Source: CAWBRT01 sp963696525 (GTDB lineage: Bacteria; Acidobacteriota; Terriglobia; Terriglobales; Acidobacteriaceae). From it: DNA of 64,000 nucleotides. Below the pieces are notes generated by a model. That model saw nothing but the letters and a program-made list of their open reading frames with translations, did no database searches and was not told the DNA's origin. The position numbers were made by a program, and so were the translations under genes. Positions 27,642-37,565 of the stretch are shown one piece after another (the stretch's first letter is position 1; the number at the start of each line of letters is the position of its first letter). Location of the stretch: positions 778,222 to 842,221 of the forward strand of contig CAVOKO010000011.1 in the NCBI GenBank assembly GCA_963696525.1. The letters are read 5' to 3'.

Positions 27642-28784
27642 CTACCTGAACCAGAGGCTCCAGACGACATCGACGGCGGTGTGCGTGATCGAGGAAGCCA
27701 GCACCTTTCGCCGCGCGCGCCAGGCCCGGCCATAAAAGATTCCGGCAATCGCGGCCAGCAAAACATATCGCCAATTGAACGCAGCGCCTTTGTGGAAGTG
27801 CGAAAGGCCAAAGAGCACGGAAGTCAGAACCAGGGCCCCGCTTTGGCCGAGACGAGTTTCCAGCAGATTCTGGAGAATGCCCCGAAAGAAGAGTTCCTCC
27901 GGCACGGCGGTCAACAGAAAGGTGACGAGCACGGCCGCGGCGGCGTGCCTGGGCGACGGCAGACGGGAATGGAAGGCGATGAACTTCAGGGCCAGCCCCA
28001 GTCCAATGCCGAAGGGAGCAAAAAACGCCCACTCACGGGCCGCGATCAGGAAGGTTCGCCCGTCGGGAATGAATGAATAACCCATTCCTTCGATTCCGCG
28101 AACCACGAGGTAGAGGTAGAGCACCACATCGGCGAGGTAGAGTTTGGGCAGGCTGCCCAGCCCCGTATAGGGCCAAGCGGGCGTCAGTAGCCGCAATTCG
28201 AGTACAGACGCAAGCGCCAGCAAGACCACGGCATCGCGCCAACTCAGGGCCCCCGCTATGCGTACGCATGGTGGGGTGGAAGCCGGGGCCCCCGCTACGC
28301 ACGCGTTTACGCCTAGTGGGGTGGAGAAATGCGGCTCGACCGCCGGATACACGAGTATGGCCGCAAGCAGGACTGGAAGCCCGGCCATGGCCACCGCCAA
28401 AGGCCATTGGAACTCATGCCGCGGGATGGAAAAAAACAAATACGGCAGGCAGCAAAGCGAAGCCATGGCTACTCTTTGTCCGCGCTTTCCGAGAGCGCTT
28501 CGGAGGGCGTTTGCTGCTCCAAATCCGAACAACCACAGCGGGGCAAACAACAGCGCAAAGCAGAGAAAAGCCGATACGATGTGTGCTTGCAAAGGCTGCG
28601 CGATTGCAGAACTCCGGAATTCCATCCAGAAGCTGGCCAGCAGCAGGGCAAGAGTCGCGAAGGCGACGCGACCTGGACGCTCGTCCCGGCCGGAATCTTG
28701 GCCGTGCGGCCCGTCACACGGGTGCTCGGCGCATGCAATGCGACTATGGGGATCTCTGCGCGAGCGCTTATCCGATGCCGCCAT
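27642..28784 (-). CDS. CPBP-family intramembrane glutamic protease
   Basis: This 380-residue membrane protein has about eight hydrophobic segments. The CPBP (CAAX protease/bacteriocin-processing, Abi) motifs sit in the last third: EELFFRG (Glu-Glu and Arg), FGLSHFHKG (His) and SITHTAVDVVW (His). It should be an active inner-membrane protease, though substrates of bacterial members are mostly unknown. Its start overlaps the end of the cation/proton antiporter gene by 17 bp, so it is co-transcribed with it. The first 40 residues are polar and arginine-rich, and a later start is possible. Confidence 0.85.
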   Translation of the reverse strand: MAASDKRSRRDPHSRIACAEHPCDGPHGQDSGRDERPGRVAFATLALLLASFWMEFRSSAIAQPLQAHIVSAFLCFALLFAPLWLFGFGAANALRSALGKRGQRVAMASLCCLPYLFFSIPRHEFQWPLAVAMAGLPVLLAAILVYPAVEPHFSTPLGVNACVAGAPASTPPCVRIAGALSWRDAVVLLALASVLELRLLTPAWPYTGLGSLPKLYLADVVLYLYLVVRGIEGMGYSFIPDGRTFLIAAREWAFFAPFGIGLGLALKFIAFHSRLPSPRHAAAAVLVTFLLTAVPEELFFRGILQNLLETRLGQSGALVLTSVLFGLSHFHKGAAFNWRYVLLAAIAGIFYGRAWRARRKVLASSITHTAVDVVWSLWFR

Positions 28785-29989
28785 GTAACGGCTCCTCCGC
28801 TTCGCTGCCAGCTTCGTCGGAGGACGCCAGCGCGGCGACTTCTTTGCGAAACAGTATGCGAAGCACCGGCGGCGGGAGGATGGTGGTGATCGCCGTCATC
28901 ATAATTACCAGGGCATAGCCCCGCTGCGAGATCATGTTCATCTGCAAGCCGATGAGTGCGACAATCAGCGCGACCTCTCCCCGTGGTGTCATGCCGACTC
29001 CGGCGCGCAGCACGGTCATCCAGCCCTCGCGGATGAGCGGCAAGCCGCAGCCGATCATCTTGGTAATAATCGCCAGCAGGGAAATGAACAACCCCATCAC
29101 CACCACTTCCCGCGAGAAGACCGAGAGTTGCAGGCGAGATCCCATGGTGAAGAAAAAAAATGGCGAGAGCAACTGGTTGATTGCTTGCACGCGCGGCTCC
29201 AGGTTCCACTCCGGCGAGAAGTCGGCAAATGCCAGGCCGGCAAAAAAGGCGCCGATGATGGCGGCCATGCCGATTTTGGTGGCCACCACGGACAGACCGA
29301 GGCAGATGGCAAGCGCCAGCACCAGTGGAGCATCGTGAGTTTGCATTCGTTGCAATCCGGGCCGTATGCGGCGCACCAGCCGTGGACCGAAAATAATCAT
29401 GAAGACGGCAAAACCCGCGGCCTCCGCGATCACCAGGCCAAGATGCAGCCAGCGCATCCCCGCGCCCGTCGCCACGCTCACCACGATGCCCAGCAGGATC
29501 ATGCCGAGCATATCGTCAAACACCGCCGCGCCCAGCACAATGCGCGACACCCGAAATTTCAGCACATTCAGATCGCGTAGCACGCGGGCGGTGATCCCAA
29601 CACTGGTCGCCACCATGGCGGCAGCCACAAATACCGCCTCATGGACTGGCTGTCCGTCGGCCCGCAACAACCAGAAACCAGCAATGAAAGGTAAAGCCAC
29701 TCCGCCAACCGCTACCCGCAGCGATAAACGCGAGACACTGATGAGGTCCTTGGGATTGGTCTCCAGGCCCACTGTGAAGAGCAGGAAGATGGCGCCGATT
29801 TCGGCAATTGAATAGACCGTGGGCGTGGGGATGACAAACTGCGTGGCATACGGGCCGCAGTACGATACCGGCCAGGATCTCACCTAGAACAGCCGGCAAG
29901 TACAGGCGTTCAAACAGCTCTCCGAACACCTTCGCCCATACAAATATCGTAAATAGCTGTAACAGCAGCCCTTCGGTTCCGTTTGTCAT
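28768..29989 (-). CDS. cation:proton antiporter (CPA2/KefB type), one frameshift
   Basis: The corrected product is 406 residues with about 12 helices. It has LPAVLGEILAGIVLGPYATQFV at the N-terminus, AIFLLFTVGLETNPKDL, DDMLGMILLGIVVS with the ion-binding Asp pair, and AIIGAFFAGLAFADFS. A surplus C near 29857 separates the first 45 residues from the rest. The ATG at 29989 (MTNGTEGLLLQLF) is the natural start. Members exchange Na+ or K+ for H+ across the inner membrane. No C-terminal TrkA-N domain is present, so it is the short, unregulated form. The CPBP protease gene overlaps its 3' end. Confidence 0.85.
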
Positions 29990-30364
29990 GTGCAGAGAAG
30001 CGGCTTGAAACGCGGGCCTTTCCAATCCTTCACAATTTTGACAATAGCTCAGAGATAAATCCAGCGAAACCCCGTACGGCTGCTGATTTTCAATAGCTGC
30101 TGGGCTGAGCCGCCACGCCTACAGAGCAAGTTCGCGCAGCAAAGCAGCCGGCACGAGCCCCCGGCGAATGCTCTTTCTAAAGTAAACCCCTGATTGGTAT
30201 ATCCAAAACTTCCCAAGGAATGTCATGGCGGCCGAAAACACTTCCCGGCAAGCTGGCGAGCGTTCGATTATTGCGGCGTGACCCTGGATTCATGCCATTC
30301 TAACTAGGTGTTGGTTGGGCGGTAATACTAAAGGGCTCTTATCTCTATTCCTACTAAGCACGAG
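29990..30364. other. gene-free stretch with one partial foldback repeat
   Basis: No coding region is convincing here. It holds a diverged, one-ended copy of the foldback repeat at 30177-30236 and is otherwise plain sequence between a minus-strand and a plus-strand gene, so promoters in both directions are expected. Confidence 0.6.
30177..30236 (+). repeat. partial copy of foldback repeat family
   Basis: CTAAAGTAAACCCC, then GATTGGTATATCC, AACTTCCCAAGGAATG and TCATGGCGGCCG align to the left arms of the elements at 49223 and 62047. The right arm is not recognisable, so this copy is truncated or decayed. Confidence 0.65.
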
Positions 30365-30751
30365 GTGGTCTCATTGCGGAGTAAGGTTGTCATAGCGTTG
30401 CGGACCCTGACTGGGCTGTTTCTCACTCTGGCAGCGGCATTGATTGTCGCCGGTCTTTTTTCGCACTCGAATTTCCGACTGTTTGTGCCTCTCGGGTTCG
30501 TGTTCGTTCTCATTATCTTAGCGGCCCGCTTTGGACTCATCGTCAGCGTTCTGGGGTCGCTGGTAGCGGCCATTGTTTTTGCCTACCGACTCTACCCTCC
30601 TCTTGGCAGCATCCAGGCCGAGCGGGCAGCGGCGCGAGCGAACTTGGGATGGATGATCCTCGCCGCCGTCGCTCTCTCTTATTTGCTGTTTCCTCCGCAG
30701 AGGCACCCGGAGCGTCCACGCGATGACGGAGCACCGGAACCGCGCAACTAG
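30365..30751 (+). CDS. small membrane protein, DUF4118-like
   Basis: This is a 128-residue protein with four hydrophobic segments at about residues 8-30, 36-53, 56-73 and 92-107, and a polar tail rich in Arg/Pro/Asp. The spacing resembles the KdpD-type DUF4118 membrane module found in sensor proteins, but no kinase domain follows. The start is uncertain: GTG at 30365 or TTG at 30374. Function unknown. It is followed, after about 240 bp, by the DUF5752 gene on the same strand. Confidence 0.55.
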   Translation: MVSLRSKVVIALRTLTGLFLTLAAALIVAGLFSHSNFRLFVPLGFVFVLIILAARFGLIVSVLGSLVAAIVFAYRLYPPLGSIQAERAAARANLGWMILAAVALSYLLFPPQRHPERPRDDGAPEPRN

Positions 30752-30988
30752 ATCCCCAACTGCGGTAGTTGCATAAATGATTTCGCGTCGTTCCGGCTTC
30801 GACCAACGGGCAATTCGCTGCCCGCATCCGACATAAAGTCTTCAATCCATGCGCGTTTACGCTGGTTGGGCAGGAGGTGCGGCCCCGGTCGTTGGATTTT
30901 GCGCGGGGGAGGAGATAGTTAGTGTATTCCGGAGCAGGTCCGGGGGCGGCACGTGTGCTCTCAGACGGATCGCGGGAGGAAACCTCTG

Positions 30989-31672
30989 GTGGCGACTGCA
31001 CAACTGCCGTCCGAAAAATTGCAGCGTTGGGCTAAATCTCCCTTCTTCTTCAATACTGCCGCCCATCTGCTCCGTATCGAATGTGAGCAGGCCGGGAGCC
31101 TGGGCGAGTTGCTGGAAGCATTGCGCACCTGCTCCGAAGGTTCGATTTTTCAGCATACCTTTCGCACCTTGCAGGAACATCACTTCATCAGGGAAGGTTT
31201 CTCGAACGATTTTGCCCACTGGGCCTTCGAGGCCTGCAACGAAATCGGCCTGGCCGAGCGGCTGGCTTCGTTGGACGTCCGGGAATTCACCTCGATTCCA
31301 ACTTTGCGAGAACGCATCATCGACATCATTGAAGATTATTTGAAGAGCAATCCGCGCGCCCGCGACCGGACGGCGACGGAGCTGTTTTATTTTTGCGCCT
31401 CTGAGACGATCGTAATTCCCACCACGGTTGTCGCCCGCAACTTGCAGGAGTTCGCCGATGGGCTTGAAAAAGTAAGCCTAAGCAGCATTCACTATCACTT
31501 CATCGACGCCCGCCTGCGCTTGAAACTGAATTCCAACGATTTTTCCGTGTGGCTGGACCGGGAAATGGACATGGGACCCTTGGCGGGCAGAGTGAACCGT
31601 ATCGATATTTACACCTCAACTCTTCAGGATGTGCGGCGGCAGATTGTCCGCGACATCCAATTCGCAATGTAG
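30989..31672 (+). CDS. DUF5752 family protein
   Basis: This 227-residue, mostly helical protein has FFFNTAAHLLRIEC near the N-terminus, HHFIREGFSNDFAHWAFEACNE in the middle, and FSVWLDREMDMGPLAGRVNRID towards the end. These match DUF5752, a family usually encoded beside trehalose synthase-type glycosyltransferases, as here (the gene at 31737 follows). I start at the GTG at 30989, which has GGGAGG nine bases upstream. A GTG at 30953 is possible. No enzymatic motif is visible. A role as regulator or partner of the glycosyltransferase is inferred from the pairing. Confidence 0.75.
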   Translation: MATAQLPSEKLQRWAKSPFFFNTAAHLLRIECEQAGSLGELLEALRTCSEGSIFQHTFRTLQEHHFIREGFSNDFAHWAFEACNEIGLAERLASLDVREFTSIPTLRERIIDIIEDYLKSNPRARDRTATELFYFCASETIVIPTTVVARNLQEFADGLEKVSLSSIHYHFIDARLRLKLNSNDFSVWLDREMDMGPLAGRVNRIDIYTSTLQDVRRQIVRDIQFAM

Positions 31673-31736
31673 CATTGTCCACAACGACTGGAGTCCTACT
31701 GACTAAGCGAATCGAGTGAAGGAGCAAGAGCGCGCG

Positions 31737-33101
31737 ATGGAAGACCAGATCCAGGAAGAAGCCGTTGCGAGCGTCACCACGGAGGCTCCCGCCATCACCG
31801 GCCCGGAAGCTCCGCTCCGCGAACGGCGCAAGCGTCCGCGCATCAGCGAGACGCCACCCGTACCCGCGCCCCCGCCCAAGCTGGAAGACTATGTTCCCAT
31901 TATCGGGCAGGCCTCCGTCGACGAGCTGCGCTACCTGGCGCAACCGCTGCGCGGCAAAGCCGTCAAGATGGTGAATTCGACTGCGGTGGGCGGCGGCGTG
32001 GCGGAAATTCTGAACCAGCTTATCCCCTTCATGAATGAACTCGGCCTCTCCACCAAGTGGGATGTCATCACCGGCGGCAACGATTTCTTCGAAGTGACCA
32101 AGGGATTTCACAACGCCCTGCACGGCGGAGAATTCCACCTGTCCAAAGAGGCCAAGGAGATATTCCTCCACTACAACGAGCAGAACCGCCAGCGCATGGA
32201 GTTCGTCGAAGACCTGGTCGTCATCCACGACCCACAGCCGGCGGGTCTGATCGCCAGCAAGCAGAACACGCGCGGCAAATGGATCTGGCGCTGCCACATC
32301 GATCTGTCTAACCCTAATCCCGAGGTCTGGGGATTTCTGCGGCCCATGGTCGCCCAGTACGATGCCACCATTTTTTCCTCGCCTGCCTTCGCGCGCCAGC
32401 TTTCGATCCCACAGTACCTGTTCTATCCGTGCATCGACGCGCTCTCGGAAAAAAACAAGGAGCTGGAAGAGTCCTTTCTCGACAAAGTCTCTGACAACTT
32501 CGGCATCGATCGCAAACGGCCGATCGTGACGCAAGTTTCGCGCTTCGACCGGCTGAAGGACCCTGTGGGCGTGATCCAGGCTTACAAGCTCGCGAAGAAA
32601 TACGTCGATTGCCAGCTCGTGCTCGCCGGCGGCGGCGCTTCAGATGATCCCGAAGGCGCAGTCGTGTTGAAGGAGGCGCAGGATGAAGCCGGAAGCGATC
32701 CCGACATCATCATCCTCAATCTGCCGCCGTGGTCGGCGCTGGAAATCAACGTCTTGCAGCGCGTTTCAACCATCGTGGTGCAGAAATCGATCAAGGAGGG
32801 TTTTGGGCTCACCGTGGCCGAAGCCTTGTGGAAGAAAAAACCGGTGATCGCCGCCGCCGTCGGCGGGATTCCGACGCAGGTGATTCACAATTTGACGGGA
32901 GTGTTGGTGCACTCGGTGGAAGGCGCGGCCTACCAGATGCGCTACTTGCTCACCCATCCGGAATTCGCCGCCAGCTTGGGACGCAACGGCCACGAGCACG
33001 TCAAGGAAAACTTCCTGCTGACCAGCAACGTGCGCCGCTGGCTGCTGCTGTTCCAGATCCTGCTGGGCACGGCGCACCTGTCCGGCCCGGAGCAAACCTA
33101 G
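31737..33101 (+). CDS. treT: TreT-type trehalose synthase (GT4 glycosyltransferase)
   Basis: This is a 454-residue GT-B fold protein. After a Pro/Arg-rich leader of about 50 residues come MVNSTAVGGGVAEILNQLIP (the glycine-rich loop of TreT), IHDPQPAGLI and WRCHIDLSNPNPEVW, then the GT4 donor site with TQVSRFDRLKDP and KEGFGLTVAEALWKKKP (the E-x7-E motif). TreT makes trehalose from NDP-glucose and glucose in the cytoplasm, mostly in archaea and some bacteria, for osmotic and heat protection. The GTG at 31716 would add seven residues. The DUF5752 gene lies 64 bp upstream and is probably in the same operon. Confidence 0.87.
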   Translation: MEDQIQEEAVASVTTEAPAITGPEAPLRERRKRPRISETPPVPAPPPKLEDYVPIIGQASVDELRYLAQPLRGKAVKMVNSTAVGGGVAEILNQLIPFMNELGLSTKWDVITGGNDFFEVTKGFHNALHGGEFHLSKEAKEIFLHYNEQNRQRMEFVEDLVVIHDPQPAGLIASKQNTRGKWIWRCHIDLSNPNPEVWGFLRPMVAQYDATIFSSPAFARQLSIPQYLFYPCIDALSEKNKELEESFLDKVSDNFGIDRKRPIVTQVSRFDRLKDPVGVIQAYKLAKKYVDCQLVLAGGGASDDPEGAVVLKEAQDEAGSDPDIIILNLPPWSALEINVLQRVSTIVVQKSIKEGFGLTVAEALWKKKPVIAAAVGGIPTQVIHNLTGVLVHSVEGAAYQMRYLLTHPEFAASLGRNGHEHVKENFLLTSNVRRWLLLFQILLGTAHLSGPEQT

Positions 33102-33115
33102 GCAAAATTTACGGC

Positions 33116-33904
33116 TCACTTCAGTCTTTCCGGCGCCCACACCAGCACCTTCAGCAGACGTGAGAAGTGCGCCAGATCGGGACGAAGCGGCAGCCGTAAG
33201 CCCAGAGGCTCGGCCATGGTGTTGAGTTCGACTTGAACCGCGGCCTCCTGCAACGGCCATTGCAGGTGATGGATATCGGCGCGATAGAGCTGGTTGCGGC
33301 TGCAGGCATAAAGACAGTAGCGCTCGGTGAGAAACTCTTCCAGAGTGCCCCGGCGCGCCGCACGCGGCGGCGAGACTGGCATGTAGGTAGCGCGGAATTG
33401 CGGCATGCCACCGGCTGCTTTAGGCCCATGCAATCGTCGCGCTTGGTAGCGGATCTCCTGCTTGCCTTCCGAAGCCATTTTGGCGTGCCAGTACGGCAGC
33501 CGGTAAAATATGCGGGCACCCCACACCGCCGAAAGATTCGAAGCGTCCAGACTGAAGAAGTACACCCCCGGCTTGTTCCGATAAGTAACGTAGGTGCGGA
33601 CATTCAGTTCGTGAAAGCGCGACAGCTTCGGGATTGGGGGTATCCCCGGCGGGCGCAGCGAGCCGATCCAGAACGGGGTGATCGATAACCATGCCTGCTC
33701 GCGGTAAACGTCAAGCGTTAGCACTTCCGGGACGAGATTGCGCAGGGTTGCGGGTTCTACTCGAAAGTGCGCGAACAGAAGATCGTGCCAGGTGTGCGTC
33801 ATCGCCCATTGCCGCTCCGGCAGCGGCCAAGGCCGATGCGCCGTGGCGTAGAGAATGCTGTCCGCCCCGATCCATCGGGTTTGAACTTCGCTATCGGTCT
33901 CCAC
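33116..33904 (-). CDS. DUF2071 (YqjF family) protein
   Basis: This 262-residue protein has the YqjF/DUF2071 pattern: WHDLLFAHFRVEPATLRNLVP, AWLSITPFWIGSLRPPGIPP, SRFHELNVRTYVTYRNKPGVYFF, SLDASNLSAVWGARIFYRLPYW and FLTERYCLYA. The fold resembles acetoacetate decarboxylase, but no catalytic lysine of that enzyme is obvious, and the function is unknown. It is convergent with the trehalose synthase gene (14 bp apart) and divergent from the hemerythrin gene. The product is complete. Confidence 0.84.
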   Translation of the reverse strand: METDSEVQTRWIGADSILYATAHRPWPLPERQWAMTHTWHDLLFAHFRVEPATLRNLVPEVLTLDVYREQAWLSITPFWIGSLRPPGIPPIPKLSRFHELNVRTYVTYRNKPGVYFFSLDASNLSAVWGARIFYRLPYWHAKMASEGKQEIRYQARRLHGPKAAGGMPQFRATYMPVSPPRAARRGTLEEFLTERYCLYACSRNQLYRADIHHLQWPLQEAAVQVELNTMAEPLGLRLPLRPDLAHFSRLLKVLVWAPERLK

Positions 33905-34012
33905 CTCTCTAGGGTAGCCAATTCGGTGGCGCTTGTGAACCGGCGGCCGACAACATTCGCCGGCGCCGGCCCGGGTTGGAAAACCGCGCCTTCAAGAACG
34001 ATAATAGAATTG

Positions 34013-34579
34013 ATGGAATCTTCGATGGAATCAAGGTTGAATGAGATTGGCACCTCCGAAGCGGCTGCCCTTGAAGGTCCGGTCGCGCTGCTGCTGGGCT
34101 GCCATCAACGCATCCGTCACTTCACCGGCATGGCCGTGCGCCTTGCCGAGAATCCCGAGGCGCCCGCCGCCGAGGTCTGCGCCGCCGCCGAGGCGATTGC
34201 GGTTTTTTTTATGACGGCGCTCCCGCTGCACGAGGCTGACGAAGACGAATCGATTTTCACGCGTTTGCACCGTGCCGCTCCCGCCGGCGACGTCGTTGCC
34301 AAAGCGGTCGAGACCATGGTGAACCAGCATCGCGCCATCGACGAGCTGCTGCAATCGATCATCCCGCTCTGGCAGGCTGTCGAGTCACAGACGGTTGAGC
34401 CGATCGAACTCGCGCCTGAGCTGAAGCGCCTCACTAATCGTTTGCGGCTGCATCTGGCAGCTCATCTGGCGATGGAGGAAGACGTGATCTTTCCAGCTCT
34501 CGAAAAGCTGCTCTCGGCTGGCGAGCGGCAAGCAATCGAGAAGGAAATGCACGCCCGGCGAATCAAGGAGAATCCGTAG
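34013..34579 (+). CDS. hemerythrin-like HHE domain protein
   Basis: This is 188 residues, a four-helix bundle with ligands typical of bacterial hemerythrin-like proteins: His in LLGCHQRIRHF, HEADEDESIF, VNQHRAIDELL and HLAAHLAMEEDVIFPALE. It would bind a di-iron centre and sense or buffer O2, NO or iron in the cytoplasm. Either ATG, 34013 or 34025, could be the start. Longer in-frame readings run into the promoter of the divergent DUF2071 gene. It appears to be a single-gene unit. Confidence 0.83.
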   Translation: MESSMESRLNEIGTSEAAALEGPVALLLGCHQRIRHFTGMAVRLAENPEAPAAEVCAAAEAIAVFFMTALPLHEADEDESIFTRLHRAAPAGDVVAKAVETMVNQHRAIDELLQSIIPLWQAVESQTVEPIELAPELKRLTNRLRLHLAAHLAMEEDVIFPALEKLLSAGERQAIEKEMHARRIKENP

Positions 34580-34823
34580 AGAAAACGCGGTCGGATTTTC
34601 TCTGCTAACGGTAAGATCAAACGAAGGGTAAGATCAGATTAATAGGTGGCAGGGAGAGCTGCGGTGCTGTGCGTACATGAACTGTTGGCACTAACTGGTT
34701 AACGGCTTTCTCTGGCGTGCCGGCACCTTTGATTGTGATACTGTTAGCGCGGTTCCGCTGCTTTGTCCAGAGTGTCGCGCCAACTTGTTTCAGGGCTTCA
34801 CGGCACGCTGCGAGAATAACAAA

Positions 34824-37547
34824 ATGCTAGGCTTCGGATTCAACAAAACCAAGGTCATGGCTTCCGCCGAGCGATACATTCAGCAAGGCAAGCTTGGCAA
34901 CGCCATTACCGAGTATCAGAAGATCCTCAAGCATGACACGCGGGATGTCACCGTCTTGAACACCGTGGGCGATCTTCATGCCCGGCTGAACCAGGTGGAA
35001 GAGGCAACCGAGTGTTTCCAGGAGGTCGCCGAGACTTATGCCGCAACCGGCTTCACGGTGAAAGCCATTGCGGTTTACAAGAAGCTGTCGAAGCTGAATC
35101 CTGGAAACCTCGAATACGTTCTGAAACTTGGGGAACTCTACCGGGCACAGGGGCTGCTCAACGATGCGCGTTCGCAGTACTCGCAAGCCGCCGATTCCCT
35201 GCTGCGCTCCGGGAACACGGATGAGGGAACCAAGCTCTACGAAAAAATTCTCGAACTCGACCCGGAGAACCTTACTTTACAGACCAAACTTGCTGATTTG
35301 TATCTTCGCCTCTCGCGCAACCAGCAGGCTTCCGATCTGCTGCTCCGGCTGGCGGAAAACGCTCTCCGCCGGGGTGTCCTCGATGGCGCCGAGCACGCTC
35401 TGGGCCGGCTGGCCACCATGCTCCCGAATGATCCTAAGGTTCTGGAGCTTAAAGGCCGGGTAGCGCTCGAACGCGGTAATCCGGCACAAGCTGCGGAATT
35501 TCTCGAGAAGATTCCCGCACTGCAGTCAACCGAATCCGGCCTGCAACTGTTGTCCACGGTTTACCTGCAATCAGGCCGCCTCGAACAGGCGGTACCAGTC
35601 GCAAAGAAGCTGCTGGTTGATTTCTCTCAACCCGAGTCTCTCGCCTCCTGCTGCAACTCCCTGATCTCGAATCACCGCATAGCCGAGGCGCTTCAGCTTT
35701 TTACGGAATTCTCCGACCGCCTGCTCTCCCCTACGGTGGTTGAAAAGCTCCAGGGTTGCATCGCCCCCTTGCGCGAAGATCCGGATGCGCTCGAAAGCCT
35801 GAAGAAAGTCCTGGAGAACGCAGGCGACACCACTCACAGTACCGAGATCCTGGAATTGGTTGCGCACGCCTCGGTGCAGAAGGGCAACCTGGAGCACGCC
35901 CGCGACCTGTATCAGCAGTTAATGCGATTGGAGCCTCAGGACGAAACCCACCAGCGCAACTATCGACAGCTCCTGGCGAGACTCGAAACGCCCAGTGCAA
36001 CCAGCGAGGAAGACTTGCCGGCCAGCGCACAGACAGACACTTCCGCAGGTCAGTTGTACCCCGAGGAGTTGGAAGAGGAGATTCGAACCGCGCTCGTCGA
36101 GGCTGAACTGTTTGAGAACTACGACAAGTCATCGGGAAAGGCCGTTGCGTCCTTAGAGGCCGCGCTGGCGGGCGCTCCCTTCGATTTACGCCTGAACCAG
36201 CATCTTGCTTCGCTTTACGCGGGCAACCAGAGGTTCGCTGACGCCGCTCACTGCTGCGAGAAAGTGAGTCAGGTTCTCTCCGTCTCCGGCAAAAAGGAGC
36301 AGGCGCGCGAGTACGCGGAGATGGCGGCCAGATATCGCGCCCAAGCCGACGCCGAATTGTCGCAAAGCGAGGCTGTCGAAACTTCGCCTCAGAGCGTTGA
36401 ACCCCCGGCGGTTGAAGAGCACACCCAAGTTTCGCCTCCGGATCCTGCTCAATCCACCGGCCGTTCGGTCGACCGCGGGCCGGAGGAAATCGATCTCTCC
36501 GATGAGTGGGAGCGGGTCTCAGCCGAGCCTGTCTCGGAGGTTGCGAGCATTGACTCGGATCAGGCCGGGGAAATTGTCGAAGAGATTCGGTTTTATCTTA
36601 CGGAGTTGCTGCTGCGGGAAGCCGGCTTCGCCATTCAGCATCTCTCCGAGGTCGATCCTCACAACCCGGAGTTGCCTGACCTTCGCAAACAGCTCGCTGC
36701 TAAGGGTGGGGTCTCAATTCCGCCAGCAGCCACACCCGCTAGTCCAGTAGAGGAAATCGAAATCGAGCCGCCAGCGTTCGTATCTCCAGCGCCGGCGAGC
36801 GCGGCTGACAACTCGATACCGGCAACTGGCGCCGGGGCGATTCCGTCCAACCTAGGCGAGTTCGTCAGCCAGTTGGAAACCTCTTTAGGGAGTGACTTCG
36901 CCCTAACCAAATCTCCTTCATCGCCGACTGCGAAGCCCGCGCCAGCCACTCCGCAAGTGGAGGCCGATGCCACTCCGGTGTCGCCCTCACCAGCCGAGAT
37001 AGCTGCGCCTTCCGGGGCAGATCTAGCCTCTCCGCAGCTCCAGACCGGCCCGCCCGCGGTTGCCGCCGACGATTCATCCAGTCAAGCCGCCGCCAACAAT
37101 ATCAATCCGATGCTTTCGGATGTGTTCCAGGAATTCAAGGATGAAATGGAGGCGGGAACAGCGACGGAACAGGACCCGGAGACTCACTACAGTCTGGGGC
37201 TCGCCTTCAAAGAGATGGGATTGGTCGAGGAAGCGATCGGGGAGTTTCAAAAGGTGTGTCAGGCCATCGATCAGGGACAGCCATTTTCGCAAACCATTCA
37301 GGCCTACACCTGGCTCGCGCATTGCCTGGTTTCGAAGGGAGTTCCCGAAGCCTCGTTCAAGTGGTACCAGCGCGCCTTGCTGGCGGCACCGGATGAAGAG
37401 GTCAAAACCGCCATCTACTACGAACTGGGGCAGGCCTATGAAGCAGCCGGCCAGAAACCGGAAGCCTTGAAATGTTTCCTTGAGGTGTACGCTTCCAATA
37501 TCGACCATCGCGACGTCGCCGAGCGCATTCGGGGTCTGAAATCGTAG
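34824..37547 (+). CDS. large tetratricopeptide repeat protein
   Basis: This is a 907-residue soluble protein. About residues 10-400 are TPR units (for example AERYIQQGKLGNAITEYQKI, LYRAQGLLNDARSQYSQAAD, LYEKILELDPENLTLQTKLADLY). A second helical repeat block spans about 425-520. A Pro/Ala/Glu-rich linker at about 530-770 follows, with an embedded IVEEIRFYLTELLLREAGFA helix, and TPR units close the C-terminus (HYSLGLAFKEMGLVEEAIGE). No signal peptide is seen. It should be a scaffold for multi-protein assemblies; the start MLGFGFNKTKVMASAERY recalls TPR proteins near type IV pilus or gliding genes in Acidobacteria and Myxococcota, but partners are not shown here. Confidence 0.82.
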   Translation: MLGFGFNKTKVMASAERYIQQGKLGNAITEYQKILKHDTRDVTVLNTVGDLHARLNQVEEATECFQEVAETYAATGFTVKAIAVYKKLSKLNPGNLEYVLKLGELYRAQGLLNDARSQYSQAADSLLRSGNTDEGTKLYEKILELDPENLTLQTKLADLYLRLSRNQQASDLLLRLAENALRRGVLDGAEHALGRLATMLPNDPKVLELKGRVALERGNPAQAAEFLEKIPALQSTESGLQLLSTVYLQSGRLEQAVPVAKKLLVDFSQPESLASCCNSLISNHRIAEALQLFTEFSDRLLSPTVVEKLQGCIAPLREDPDALESLKKVLENAGDTTHSTEILELVAHASVQKGNLEHARDLYQQLMRLEPQDETHQRNYRQLLARLETPSATSEEDLPASAQTDTSAGQLYPEELEEEIRTALVEAELFENYDKSSGKAVASLEAALAGAPFDLRLNQHLASLYAGNQRFADAAHCCEKVSQVLSVSGKKEQAREYAEMAARYRAQADAELSQSEAVETSPQSVEPPAVEEHTQVSPPDPAQSTGRSVDRGPEEIDLSDEWERVSAEPVSEVASIDSDQAGEIVEEIRFYLTELLLREAGFAIQHLSEVDPHNPELPDLRKQLAAKGGVSIPPAATPASPVEEIEIEPPAFVSPAPASAADNSIPATGAGAIPSNLGEFVSQLETSLGSDFALTKSPSSPTAKPAPATPQVEADATPVSPSPAEIAAPSGADLASPQLQTGPPAVAADDSSSQAAANNINPMLSDVFQEFKDEMEAGTATEQDPETHYSLGLAFKEMGLVEEAIGEFQKVCQAIDQGQPFSQTIQAYTWLAHCLVSKGVPEASFKWYQRALLAAPDEEVKTAIYYELGQAYEAAGQKPEALKCFLEVYASNIDHRDVAERIRGLKS

Positions 37548-37565
37548 AATGTAGAATGCGGTTAT

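Noticed and set aside
31500..32534. 344-residue minus-strand reading frame
   Set aside because: Antisense to the trehalose synthase gene, with no recognisable domain.
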